Shown here: positions 9,708-21,100 of the stretch, in pieces
Layout: the number at the start of each line of letters is the position of its first letter
Position numbering within the stretch: the stretch's first letter is position 1
NCBI GenBank assembly: GCA_033439765.1
Contig: JAULSN010000002.1
Location: 2,976,001-3,040,000 of the forward strand
Direction: 5' to 3'
Source: Lasiosphaeria ovina
Taxonomy: Eukaryota; Ascomycota; Sordariomycetes; Sordariales; Lasiosphaeriaceae
DNA length: 64,000 nt
Made by a program: the position numbers and the translations under genes
The notes under the pieces: generated by a model
The model's input: the letters and a program-made list of their open reading frames with translations, nothing else
What the model was told of the DNA's origin: nothing
Database searches by the model: none

Positions 9708-12700
9708 ATGGCTTCGGATCGGGGATCGGAACCTGGACCGGGACCAGGAGCGGGAGCAGAGCCTCCCAACAAGCATACCCAGGCGGCGCTTGCCCAGAGC
9801 TGGAGTTTTCTAACCTACACAGCTACCTCTCCTTCACCTGCGACGCCTGCCGGAGGACTTGGCGAGTCGACAGCCTCCCAGGCCTCGGCGTCTACAGAGC
9901 CGCGGGCCACCGCCAAGGCATACCATCTTCAGAGCCCCCCGACGACCGTGAATGGCGACAGCGACAACAATGACATTGAAGCGGCCATTCGTCGCGCCAT
10001 AAAGCACAGGCCTCGCGACATCGACCCTCCGAAGCAACCCGTTGCTTCTCAACCGCCCACCGGCCTAGCACTGCTGGCCCAGTCCAACCAACCCAACAAC
10101 TGCACCTTTGACGCGGCCACTTGCGAGTTCCGAAGCGGCCCGCTGACCTTTAAAAACTTCCTCGCGAATCCCAAGCAGAACAAGAAGCCAGAGGTCACAG
10201 CGCTTGAGAGGGACACGGCGAAGGATGAAGCGCGAATCAAAGACATCGTCCTCAAGCCCAAGGCCGCTGAGCCACCGCAGTCATCTACGCGAAAACGTTC
10301 ACTCAAGAGGTCGCTTCTCTCCGTCGACGATCTGGAGTCAGCTATCCAAAAATCTTCCCACAAGAAGTCTTTTCTCTCCATCGACGATCTGGAGTCGGTT
10401 ACCCAAAAACCTTCGTACACGAGGTCCTTCCTTTCCGTCGACGATCTGGAGGCACCTATCCAGCCACCGCAGTTAGCTACGCAAAAACCCTCTCTCAAGA
10501 GGTCTTTTCTCTCTGTCGAAGATCTGGAGGAGGCACCTATTATTCCCACCACTACGTCGGATGCCAGCAGACATGGCCGTATCAAACGGCACAAGCGAGA
10601 TGATAAACACCGCCGGCATCTGTCGTCACATGCTGCCATCCCAGATAGAGGTAAAGATCTTTCCTTTGACTCTCTCGCCGCCCCCAAAAGACATACCGGC
10701 AGGGAGAAAGCTGGCCGGGATAATGGCAATCACCATCATCACAGAACCGGAACGACGGCGGCCTCTGCTCGCATCGGCAACCCAAGTCTCGACAGAGACA
10801 TCTCGCGTGCATTCTCAGAGTCTCAGGTCGTGCGAGAGAACTTCAAAGCCATCAGGCACGCGCCCATCACAGCCGGCGCCAAGGCGCAAACCAGGCTGGA
10901 CGAGCTCAGAAAGGCAGGCACAGATGGTGGCGCTGGTGCCGCCGCCGGCAGGCCAGCTGCCAATCCTACTACTCCCCAGTCTGCCGAGGATCTCTTTCGC
11001 GACATAATCGCGAACCACGACAGGCAGCAGCCAAAGACCAGGATCGTCAACAACCTGCCCAGCGGCGACAGGCAGAAGGAGGCGATTAACAGACGCCCCC
11101 AGGGGCCCAGGCCTGATGTCGGCTTCACGCCGCTCCGTCGTCCGGGAAAGAACAACGCCGTGAATCCAACCGCCCGGGCCGGAGTCCCTCGGAGCCAACA
11201 GGCCTTCAACGCTGCTCCGACGCTCAGTTCTGGAAACAAAAATGGCAAGGCACCCGCGGTGGTTCGTACTAACATCTTTCAGCAGCAGCAGCGTCACCGT
11301 CCTGTTGTTCCGCCGCCTGTTCTTGCGCCTCACCGTCCTGGTTCTGGCCTCAAAGCCCCTTACCACCGCCCGCATCAAGTGCGAGGCGACGACGAAGAAG
11401 AAGAAGAAGAATACGCACAGAGCCCGCCGGCGTCTGCTGTGATCCCGCCACCGCGGAATGTGGCGCAGGCCGAAGAGCTCCTCGGCGGTGACAGGATTGT
11501 CCGGAACTGGGTTGTCTATCGAACAGCAAAGTCAATGCCCGAGACGACAGCGGTCGCCGCCAGCGCCACGGGAGGAGGAGGCAAGGCCATCTGGTGCAGC
11601 GACTTCCTGTCCAAGGCGGCGGCCAACACGCAAGCCCAGATTCTCCACGACCGCGCCAAGAAGGGCGTCGTCGACAAGACGTGGTCGCGCGCGGGGCCCG
11701 AGGGCCTCTTCCGCGGCACGCTGCAGTTCGAGGCGGGCGAGACCCAACGCTTCTGGGTCGAGGAGGTGGTGCGGGACCTGAGCGCCGTGGTGGCGACGCG
11801 CCGCATGGCCTCGGACAGCAGCTCCGGGTCTAGCGCGCTATTTGTCGACTCGGACCGCGCGCGCGTGTACGAGCGCAAGCGCTACGACGTCGTGTCGGTG
11901 CGCTACTTTGGCGTGCCTGGAGGAGCGTTTGGCTACACGGCGGCGGCCGGCAAGCAGCAGCAGCAGCGTGGCGGCACCAAAAAGGGGTCCCGGAGCAACC
12001 GGCCCATTGTCATTGACTGCAGCGACGAATCCGACGAGGCCGATGAGATTATCGAGATCGACAGCGGCAGCGACATGGAGCCCGCGGCAGCGGCTGTTTC
12101 CACTCCGCGGGAGATGACGGCAGACTCACACAGAGTCGCCACTGACAGCGAGGACCAAGAAATGACCGACGCAGCTCAAGACGGCAAAGAAGACGGAGGA
12201 GATAACGCCACGGCTGCCACAGCAGCCGCCCGCGAAGCTAGCATCAGTAGTGGCGACACTAGCTCCTCGCAGCAGCAGCACGACAACCACCACAGAAACG
12301 TCCGCGAAAGCACTGCCGCGACATCACGCACCATGGCCGGCGCCGAGCTGGCCAACGTGCTCGACGCGGTGGACCCGCGCGTGGAGCTGCACAGCACGTT
12401 CACGACGGCGAAACTTGCCAACGCGGAAGCGATGCGCACGTTCCTCGAGCTGGCGCGGCCCGACAACAGCCGCATCGAGGACAACCACCTCTACAAGACT
12501 CACATCCGGCCCAGCTACGAGGCGCAGTTCGACGCGCACACGGCGGCCGTTGTCGACGGCGGAGTCCCCGAGACCCTGCTCCAGGTCGAGTGGGACCCCC
12601 CTGCCGGCCCGCGCTACCGCTGGCCCTTCTTCCGCCTGGGCGTCGAGGTTATGGAGTCGCTGCTGCGCGGCCCGCTGGATATCGGGGATATGGTTGTTGA

Positions 12701-12785
12701 TGGTGGTGCTGAGGAGGGAACTGGGGCTGGGGCTGGGGCTGGTGTGCGTGCTGCCGACGACGAGGAGATGAGCGAGGAGGAGTAG
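9708..12785 (+). CDS. Large low-complexity protein of unknown function (1025 aa)
   Basis: A single uninterrupted frame from ATG 9708 to TAG 12785; I do not recognise the family. The N-terminal half is disordered. Residues 200-274 hold four copies of an R/K-S-F/L-L-S-V/I-D/E-D-L-E motif. Basic patches (RIKRHKRDDKHRRH near 291) suggest nuclear location. Two more ordered segments stand out: about residues 584-740 (GDRIVRNWVVYRTAK, WCSDFLSK, GLFRGTLQFEAGETQRFWVEE, YDVVSVRYFG) and about 881-991 (LANVLDAVDPRVELHSTF, YKTHIRPSYEAQFDAH, YRWPFFRLGVEVME). Between them lie acidic and SUMO-interaction-like stretches (PIVIDCSDESDEADEIIEID). The tail is Gly/Ala then acidic. Codon use and GC content look like a genuine host gene. 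No function can be assigned. Confidence 0.75.
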   Translation: MASDRGSEPGPGPGAGAEPPNKHTQAALAQSWSFLTYTATSPSPATPAGGLGESTASQASASTEPRATAKAYHLQSPPTTVNGDSDNNDIEAAIRRAIKHRPRDIDPPKQPVASQPPTGLALLAQSNQPNNCTFDAATCEFRSGPLTFKNFLANPKQNKKPEVTALERDTAKDEARIKDIVLKPKAAEPPQSSTRKRSLKRSLLSVDDLESAIQKSSHKKSFLSIDDLESVTQKPSYTRSFLSVDDLEAPIQPPQLATQKPSLKRSFLSVEDLEEAPIIPTTTSDASRHGRIKRHKRDDKHRRHLSSHAAIPDRGKDLSFDSLAAPKRHTGREKAGRDNGNHHHHRTGTTAASARIGNPSLDRDISRAFSESQVVRENFKAIRHAPITAGAKAQTRLDELRKAGTDGGAGAAAGRPAANPTTPQSAEDLFRDIIANHDRQQPKTRIVNNLPSGDRQKEAINRRPQGPRPDVGFTPLRRPGKNNAVNPTARAGVPRSQQAFNAAPTLSSGNKNGKAPAVVRTNIFQQQQRHRPVVPPPVLAPHRPGSGLKAPYHRPHQVRGDDEEEEEEYAQSPPASAVIPPPRNVAQAEELLGGDRIVRNWVVYRTAKSMPETTAVAASATGGGGKAIWCSDFLSKAAANTQAQILHDRAKKGVVDKTWSRAGPEGLFRGTLQFEAGETQRFWVEEVVRDLSAVVATRRMASDSSSGSSALFVDSDRARVYERKRYDVVSVRYFGVPGGAFGYTAAAGKQQQQRGGTKKGSRSNRPIVIDCSDESDEADEIIEIDSGSDMEPAAAAVSTPREMTADSHRVATDSEDQEMTDAAQDGKEDGGDNATAATAAAREASISSGDTSSSQQQHDNHHRNVRESTAATSRTMAGAELANVLDAVDPRVELHSTFTTAKLANAEAMRTFLELARPDNSRIEDNHLYKTHIRPSYEAQFDAHTAAVVDGGVPETLLQVEWDPPAGPRYRWPFFRLGVEVMESLLRGPLDIGDMVVDGGAEEGTGAGAGAGVRAADDEEMSEEE

Positions 12786-13565
12786 TTACTTTGGGCATGC
12801 GGTGGCGGACTAGATTGACTTTGCATAACTGTGCGTCATAACTGGATGGTGGCACGGACGAAGTTTTGGGCGAGGAGGAGTAGGTAGCGGTAGTAAGCCT
12901 GACTGACTTGACCGCTGTCACGACTGTGTGATGACACAGACGGGATGTTGAGAGCGAGGAGGACTTGGGCTTGTGGGAGAAAGCAACGGGGCGGACGGAC
13001 TCTGTGGATGGAAACAGTCTTGCTTGGCTGGCTTGTCTCTCTGTGTAGCTATCTGTAAGGTTTTATGGTGTAAATGTATCGCTTGTGCGGGTAAAGACAC
13101 AGAGTGAACAAACAAATAGGGGTATGGGCGGACTGATGCCTCTCTCCTTTTTTCCTTATTATACTGATACTGAGACCAGAGATTTGACTGGGGACCAACG
13201 TGTCAGTGTTGTAGGGAGTGCATGGAATATAATTACAGCCAAGTCGTCTGCAACGCGCCTTCCCGCAGAAGCTCTTTGAATTGGCATTGCCTTGCTCTCC
13301 GACATCGTTGGGCCTCGGAGGGCAAGAGCGACCGGCGGGCAAGGGCTTTCCCACCACACCATAGGTAGCCTGTGCCCAAGGTCGATACGAGTGCTTTAAT
13401 TTATTTCCCGAACTCACATCTATGAGCAACACGACACGACACGCATTGGCATCCAAACCGTCCACCAAATTCCGCGACCTCACCTATTCTGCTCGTCCTC
13501 TCCAGCATTCTTTGCTCACTTGTCTTCACCCCCGCCACGCAACCACCCACCTGCCTACTTACACG
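12786..13565. other. Intergenic, no gene seen
   Basis: 3' flank of the 9708 gene and upstream region of the coiled-coil gene. An in-frame ATG at 13422 would extend the next protein by 48 codons, but the peptide it adds looks like leader sequence (Thr/Ser/His-rich, no coil). Confidence 0.5.
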
Positions 13566-14172
13566 ATGGACGAACCCGCGGAAGCTAGCCAAGGGCTTTT
13601 CACGAACACCCAATTCATGACTCTCTTGCTCCAAATTCAAGCCAAGGTCGAAGAGTTGGACTCCCAGATCAAGGAAGCCACAGCAAGCATCTACCACGTC
13701 GGGGCCAAGGTCGACGAGATACAAATCCCCACAATACAGAACGTCGGGGACCTGCAATCATCGCGGAACCTCACAATAGAGAACGTGACAACCCTCGTGG
13801 GTTGTTTCAATTCGATGAATTCCGAACACCAACCAACGCCTCAAGGGCGATATCAACAAGCTCCAGCAGGACGTCGGCCCGAACGCCCATCAAATCGACG
13901 ACAGCATCCCCCTCGGGTTCGTTCGGAGGCTCGTCGATCTCAACCACCTGCAAAATCAGCTGAGCATACGACTCCAACAGGCCACTAACGACCTTACCCC
14001 AGTCAAATCCCAGCTCGAGAATCACAATAAAGAGCTTGTCGAGCTCAACGACGCCACCAAGGGGGCTAGAGTCGTTCGAGAGAGCTTATTCGGCGACGGA
14101 GGCCCCGAGCGAGCTCGGCAAGGTCAAACTCCAGAGCATGAAGACCAAGACCTGGTAATTGTAAAGAAGTAA
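13566..14172 (+). CDS. Small coiled-coil protein, hypothetical
   Basis: Likely two exons, 13566-13796 and 13846-14172 (185 aa), with a 49-bp intron starting GTGGGT and ending CAAG. Without splicing the frame shifts and the coil is lost; with it, heptad-like sequence continues from LLLQIQAKVEELDSQIKEA through GDINKLQQDV to LENHNKELVELNDATK. The C-terminus is acidic and ends DQDLVIVKK. No known domain is recognised. The acceptor has a weak branch signal, so a one-base frameshift in a decaying gene is the alternative. It stands alone in a gene-poor stretch. The ATG at 13566 is chosen because the coil begins soon after it. Confidence 0.5.
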
Positions 14173-16480
14173 TAGACAACAGCCACAACAACACCAACAT
14201 CCACAGCAATTCCCGCTCCTATCTGCGTCGACTATTTCTTCAAGAATCGATTTATGGGAGACCTTGAGACCAATGAGCGGTAAAGTATAATTATGGATGA
14301 GATGTGGTACGTTTTCCCTCTAGCCTTTGAATCCCTCTCCAGCCCTCCATCTTTGCTCCATCACTGCATTCGTCCCTCGGGTCAGGTAACCAGCTAACCA
14401 GGCAAGCGCAACACTCCCAAAAGAAACAGAGCGCGAATCGAGAGGAGGGAATCTTCGAGCTTCTTCAAAGTTGCCGCGCTGCCCGGCCAACGACCAAGGC
14501 CACTAGACCGATGTCCCGGCAACTCGGCCTATTAGGAAACGACGTGCGACAGACAATATGCAGTGCTATCAATCCAGACATTTCGTGCGCACTGGGAAGA
14601 AAGAAGAAGGGAGAGATTCGGGCGAGAGAAGCGCACCTGATTTGTTTTTTTGTTTGCTTTATTGGTCTGAAGCGGGGGCTTAACATCCTTGTGCTGTATT
14701 TCCTTGGGTGCGCAAATAGGCCATTGAGCCAATCACAGGGTATTTTCTAGTGAGCGAAGGCTAGATTCAAATACATTGGAATACTTGGCCGAAGATGTTG
14801 GTCGATCAGAACACAACCCCTGAGATGATGCAGTGAGATTGCGCAACAACTTGAAATCCCGTTAACTACATCGGTACGTTTTATTTATTTTTCTGACGGA
14901 GAAGAAGTGGATGTGAATTGGGCGGCTTGTTTACCGCTCGAGGAGATCAATACTCAAAGGTGTTGTCCACACCTAAGGAAACGAAAACAAAGGGGAAAGG
15001 GGGCTGCACCCCTTTGTTTTCTTCCTTTTAGGACAAAGTCTACGAGCATTACCCAAAATCATTCTCCATCTCATGGATATAGCACTATGCAGCAGCTTTC
15101 GGCGCAATGAGAGAAAACTTCCTCATCATTCCCCCGTACTTTGTCTTTGTTCTTTTCTTTTTTTCTTTTAAAAAAAAAAGCCACCTCGAACCCGCCCCAC
15201 TCGTCGTAAACAGCTTCTCGCTTGCTCGAGTGAAGACACCCGTGCAATTTTAATTACGTAATTATTTTGCAGCCACGGCACCATACACAATCACTCGAAA
15301 ACCAGAACAAAGACGGGAAAGTAGGTAAGATACCTTGCCTACGATGTGTGGGTTAGTTATTACACGTGCAGGCATGGGTGTTGTGCGTTGGTTACACAAA
15401 GATTACCTAGTTTGTGTCACGGTGAGCACTGAGCAGTGGGAGAGACCCCGTGAGCTGAGAGAGCGAAATTGAACCGTTTCGGGCTAGCGTGACATCTAGG
15501 TCATTCACATAAGCGACTGAGTGAGTGAGTGAGTGAGTGAGTGAGTGAGCGCCTGAGTCGGACATGGGATTACAATATGTAATGAGAGCCAACGACACGG
15601 CTTGCTCTTGCGTAATTAACTAGTAGGGTTGTTTTGAACACTTGAAATATAATTGATCGGGATGAATGCTAAGAAGGGGTTTGCAAGCTAATTGGGTAGG
15701 CAGCGTAAGAGTCTCTGAAATAATTAACCACAGGGTGTCACATACAACGCTGCATTATTGAGGGCAAAATAGTGCTTGTATATGGAAGGGCCAGAACTTT
15801 GTTCTCTCGGCTTTGTGTGGCTTGGCAGATGCGCCACTGACGCCTCAATGCGGCTTCTTCCGACACAGGGTACCTACTCAATCACGTAATTAATTACCAA
15901 ATAGAGAATGTGAAACTCGCCTGTCATAGAATAGTTCCGGGACATAACGTTACAAACGTGGAAACTACTGCTAGGTAAGAACATGAGCTGCAACCTGCGT
16001 AGCGCTACAGCCTGTGCAGCGAATAGGGGTGGGGGGGGGGGGTTTCCTCTGGAATTTCTTTTCATCCAATCATGTTAAATACACACTCTCTCACCTCTTT
16101 CCTCTAGGAATTCGTCCCGCAGATTCCTGCCTCAAGCCAGCCGTCGCTGCCGCCAAGGTTTGATACATTGCACATTGGTGGTCTTAATTAACCCCATCGT
16201 ACTCGTAGTATTGCATCGTGATTCGTCAGATATATACCGGAATCCAGGCCCACTACTGGAGAGGGGCGTTCTAACAATCATTAGAAAAGTAACCTCGTTA
16301 CCCGACCGGTGCAATCCCGCGGCAACGGAAGCAGCACCTTACCTTTTCACCTGGGGCGAGCTACCTCTATCCATTAACAAGGGGGTAAGCCGACCGATAT
16401 ATTACATGGAAGTTAAGGTTGCTAGGGCTATCTTGGACTGCGGTTGGTAGCAGCCTAACTTAGAAAGGGTATTTAATTAC
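14173..16480. other. Gene-poor AT-rich region
   Basis: No coding pattern on either strand. Contains a (TGAG)n run (15518-15550), a 12-G run (16031-16042), an A-run near 15170 and several TTAATTA-type patches. The texture fits decayed repetitive DNA. Confidence 0.5.
15518..15550 (+). repeat. (TGAG)n microsatellite
   Basis: About eight tandem TGAG units in a gene-poor stretch. Confidence 0.9.
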
Positions 16481-16496
16481 TTAGACTCTAGTAGGT

Positions 16497-16880
16497 TCAA
16501 TAGTATCTAATACGGCGTAAACGTATTCGATGATAAGGGGGGGAATCCGGTTTGCTGGACAAGGTAGGAGGAGCCACCCATGATAATAGGAACACCTCCA
16601 TGTCCAGCCTAGACTGAAGCAATAGGCTATATATTTCATCTTTTGGGACGGGCCTGGCGGAGATTTCTTTGGCAAAACCATACTTGGCCGACACTCGACC
16701 GCCCGTCTTATGCAGGACGCCGACTATACGGACTTCTTCAAACCCGAGCTTAACCTTTTTGAAGGTTAACTTGAACATTACCCAGCCCAGCCTTAGCAAG
16801 AAGTGGTCTCTGATGAACATCCATTGGGTTATGAAATCTCTGTAGGTCAAAAAGATTCTGGGCCGTGGAGGTCGAGCCTA
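16497..16880 (-). mobile_element. Ty3/gypsy reverse-transcriptase fragment
   Basis: Minus-strand translation contains FLTYRDFITQWMFIRDH, then FKLTFKKVKLGFEEVRIVG, then ARPVPKD. This matches the C-terminal part of gypsy reverse transcriptases: the DD-box region followed by a helix (here YRDF in place of YxDDF), then the L-x-x-KK-x-x-x-G-x-x-EV-x-x-x-G strand that precedes the connection domain, then the FPVPKD-like segment where the next domain begins. Stops flank it on both sides and the catalytic Asp pair is degraded, so it is a non-functional relic. Integrase, protease and LTRs were not found. Confidence 0.6.
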
Positions 16881-18104
16881 CCCTATTTGCCTAGTTTGGA
16901 CGTCGTACCTGCCTACAAGTCGTTTATACGCGTCATAATTACGTATCAATTAAGTCAGCGAGGGAAGTGGCAACCAGTTGGAGACGTCGTACTCAACAGG
17001 TCCGGGCTACTATGGGAAGTTTTTACGGAATCATCGCTTCTTCGATCATCGGTTTTTAAGTCAACATTACAGTTTTCTTGGGTCTTACTCGGCATTTTGC
17101 TACCGCCTCGGCATTACCTATTGGGTGGACAGCTACGTTACACCACAACGGAGATTTTTCTCTATACACACGTACATGTACATGTACGAAGGGAGCTTAG
17201 CTCCATCATCAGTTTAGTAAGGTACCTACCTACCCAAAGCTGAAAGGTCACCTTCATAACGAGGAGAAGCTTCCTTTTATACCCGTGCAGTTTTTAGGAA
17301 TGCCCTCAATTAAAGAATGCGTTGATATTGTAATTGTTGTTGTTGTTGTTGTTGTTGTTGTACTGAATAGGTATTTATTGCAAGTTACCCCCGAAGTACG
17401 AATATACTGCACCATTAGCCAAGTTGTCTTTGATCTCGCCGGGATCTTGACCAACCCTTGATCAAACAACTCTAATTGATTGGCTTAGTTAATCTCCTGT
17501 TTCTTCGTTCTCGCGTAGATAAGATCTCGTGGGCCATTCGATCGCGATTACCGAGAATGACCAGGCCAATAAAAGAGACAAGAAAGATGGGACACAACTT
17601 GGTTGAGAAGAAGCGAGTTGATCAAGACTAAAAATGCCCTCGCAATATCTGTCCTTCAGGAGTTAATACAACAGACATACTCAATAAAATAGGTACAATT
17701 CTCCCATATACTGTGTGCGCTCAAGCAAGCATTCATGCTTTGCAGCGGTTGAACCGCTGAGCGAGTCCTAGTTAAACACCCCCAACGGGCTGGCACCACC
17801 GCCAACCCTAGCTAATAAATGCCTTTATCCCAGCCACGCCAGAGCCACTGCAGGCCGCCCTTTCTTTCCCTTGACCCTTTTTCCGACTTCCGCTGCCTGC
17901 CAGAAAACCCCCAAACCCCAAACCCCAAACGCCTTCCTATATCAGGGTGGTTCCGCGTCGGCTGTGAGAGCTGCTCCCATCATCGACGCCCGCAAAGTAT
18001 CAATACTAAAGACGAAGCAGAAGAAGAATAAAAAGCCCCTTGTATCCTACAGCCACATGTTACAAAAGAATATTGACGTCTCATCCCCATTTTCATCAAC
18101 TGCT
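16881..18104. other. Gene-poor region upstream of the MOT1 3' end
   Basis: Probably more decayed element sequence (16881-17250), then a (TTG)n run and unique-looking sequence running to the end of the minus-strand MOT1 gene. The last ~100 bases are probably the MOT1 3' UTR. Confidence 0.45.
17334..17361 (+). repeat. (TTG)n microsatellite
   Basis: About nine TTG/GTT units in tandem. Confidence 0.9.
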
Positions 18105-21100
18105 TCACTGCATAGTCTTGAGGAAGCCGTCGAGATCAAAACTCTCCTCGTACTGGCTATTGTCCCAGAGCTCGCCCAACCCGTCGAGCCAGGCCGCCTT
18201 CTTGCCCGGTTGGCGGACATCGCCCGTCTCAATGTCCACCATGTCCTCTTCCCGGCCTTCGATGCCGTCGCCGGCTTTTGGCTTGTCCGTGATGAGGTTC
18301 GGGCCCGAGTCACCTAGGTTGAATAGGTCGAGGATCTGGTCCGTGTCCATGGTCGACAGCCCGGCATTCTGCTGGTTTACCACGGTGCTCGCCACGTCGA
18401 TCTTGAAGCGCTGCAGGCTGAGAATCTTCTCCTCGAGCGTGCCGCGCGTAATCAGGCGGTAAACATTGACTACCTTCTTCTGGCCGATACGATGAGCGCG
18501 GTCCATGGCCTGCAGATCCTTCTGTGGGTTCCAGTCGTGCTCGACAAAAATGACCGTGTCGGCACCTGTGAGGTTCAGCCCGAGACCGCCGACGCTGGTG
18601 GTGAGCAGCAACACGTCGTACGACGGGTCGCTGTTGAACTTGTTGACAATGTCTTGGCGCCGGTTCGCCTCGACACCACCGTCGAGTCGGAGGAACGACA
18701 CAGAAGGCAGCAGCTTCTTGAGCACTGTGTTCTGTACCATGTCAAGCATCTCCTTCATCTGACAGAAGATGAGAGCTCGGTGGGGTTTGATGGGGGTGTA
18801 TAGGGGGTCAGACGACTCTTGTCCCTCTACGCCGATGCCGCAGTCGACGAGGAGGTCTCGCAGGGCCGTGAGCTTGGGCGCGTGCACCACGTCGTCGAGG
18901 CTCGTATTCTGCTTGGCCAGGAAGCTCTGGGTCTCATTGTACAGCTTGTGGTCGGGCCTCATGACCAGCGCCGGCGAGTTGCAGAGCTTGCGCATGTACT
19001 GGAGCGCCTGGAAAATGTGCTGCTTGGCTTCCTTGTCGTCGCGCCCGGCATCTTCAGTGATCTTTTTGACCTCTCTCTTGGTGAAGTCCTCGAACAGCTT
19101 CTTCTGGAGGTCACTAAGGTCGCAGTAGTAGTTTTGGAGAATCTTGGGCGGTAGGTCATTGAGCACTTCTTCCTTGAGGCGGCGCAAGAGGAAGGGCAGC
19201 ACCTGCTTGTGCAGAGCTTCAATGGCCAGAGCGCCCGCTTCTTGCTCCTTAGACGAGGCCTTGCTGTAGCGGCTGTTGGCGATTGGCTTTGCGAACCGAT
19301 CAAGGAAAACCTTCTCAGCGCCTAGGAAGCCGGGCATCAAGAAGTCAAACAAGGACCACAGCTCAACCACGTTATTCTGGATCGGTGTGCCCGTCAGGAT
19401 GAGCCGATGGTTGCTGCCCAGCCGCTTGACCGCCATGCTGATCTTTGCCTTCGGGTTTTTGATGAGATGACCTTCGTCAAGAACTACGTAGTTCCAGTTG
19501 TATTTCTCGATGATATCAACATCGTTGCGGCAGACGTCGTACGAGGTGACGACAATGTCTGTCTTGTCCAGCAGATCCTTCATCGCTTTGCGGTCCGCAG
19601 GGGGGCCAACATATGTAGTGACGGTGAGGAACGGAGCGTACGCCTTAATTTCTTGCTGCCAATGTCCCGACAGGGTGGGAGGGCAGACGATCAGCGAGGG
19701 AAGTTTCCTGACGTCCAGCGCCCCCGTCTTGGCAAACTCCTCAGCACGCTGGTGATGGTCGCTGGCAACGATGCAGATAGTTTGGAGCGTCTTGCCTAGA
19801 CCCATGTCGTCGCAAAGAATACCGTGAAGGTGATACTTGTTGAGGAAGTTAAGCCAGTTGACACCCTCCTGCTGGTACGAGCGCAGCTCCGCCTTGATGG
19901 CGACGGGGATCTGGAAGGGCTCAACTTTCTTGGGGTCCAAAAGCTGGGAAATAAACGTTCGCTCCCGGTCTCTGCCCCTGAGAAGCTCTTCCGAGAGGCC
20001 AGGGGGGTCGGGAATACCAGCCTCAAGCGGCACCAGCTTGACAAGAGTAGCAAAGGAAGTGGTTGCGATGAGCCGGATCTCCGTGTCTGAGTCGCTCATG
20101 CGGCCGAGGACGGGTACAATGAGGAAGATGACATACGGGAGAATGCCGTCGCCCATCACGGCGATCAGGTGGTAGATGGCCTCAATTGCTCCCTGGCGGA
20201 AGTTGAGGTCGATGGGATTGTTGATCGACGGGAGCACCTTCTCGACTAGGGCAGTCATGCCCTCGACCGTGATGACGCTGCATATTGTCGCCAGACACTT
20301 TGCCGCCATGTAGCGGAAGACGGACAGCTCCGAGTGGAGCGCCTTGATAACAAGCGGGATCTGCCTCATCACGAAGGGGTGAAGCGAAGGGTGGAGAGTT
20401 GGCGTCATGGTCCGAATCACTGACATGGAGTCGACGATCTCTTGGCCAAACGTGCTCTCGGGGTCTCTAGCCTCGGCTGGCAGGTCGCCAGCAAAGGCCT
20501 TCGCCAGAGGCTCCTCCATGAAAGACTGCAGACTTGGGACCCGCGTTAGGAGATGGGCGCCAAAGGACTGGGACAATATCTCTAGCGCCTCCTTTGCGCC
20601 GCGGCGCGTGATGCGTGCTGCCCTCGCCTCGCGCGCAAACTTGGCCGCGTCAGCATGGTCGACCCGGTCCTCTTCCTTCTGCATTGAAAGAATGACGCTT
20701 GTCTTGAGGGCGTGGATCGGGAACTCTGGCGTCTCGGCTACCTCGACGCACGAGAATTTGACCAAGTTGGACACGACCTTATCGGCTGGCCCGCGGCGGC
20801 CCGACTCGGTGAAGAGCTGCACAAGACGTGCAATGGTTGAAGCAGAGCGGACCTGGAGTTCTTGGTTCTCCTCCATCTTGATGCTATCCATGATAGCCTT
20901 GATAAGCGGACTAGGCTTTTTGGGAAGTATCCTCATGGCAATCAAGGCGCATGCCGCAGCGGCTCTGATTCGCGCGTCACGGGCGTCCTTGGCCAGCTTG
21001 GTTTCCTCGACGACTGCAAGTGTGGCCTCTCGGGCCTCGGACAGCTGGGGGAGGGCAATCAGTCGCTGACCAGGCGCCATTGCCTTCTTAAGCCTCTCGT

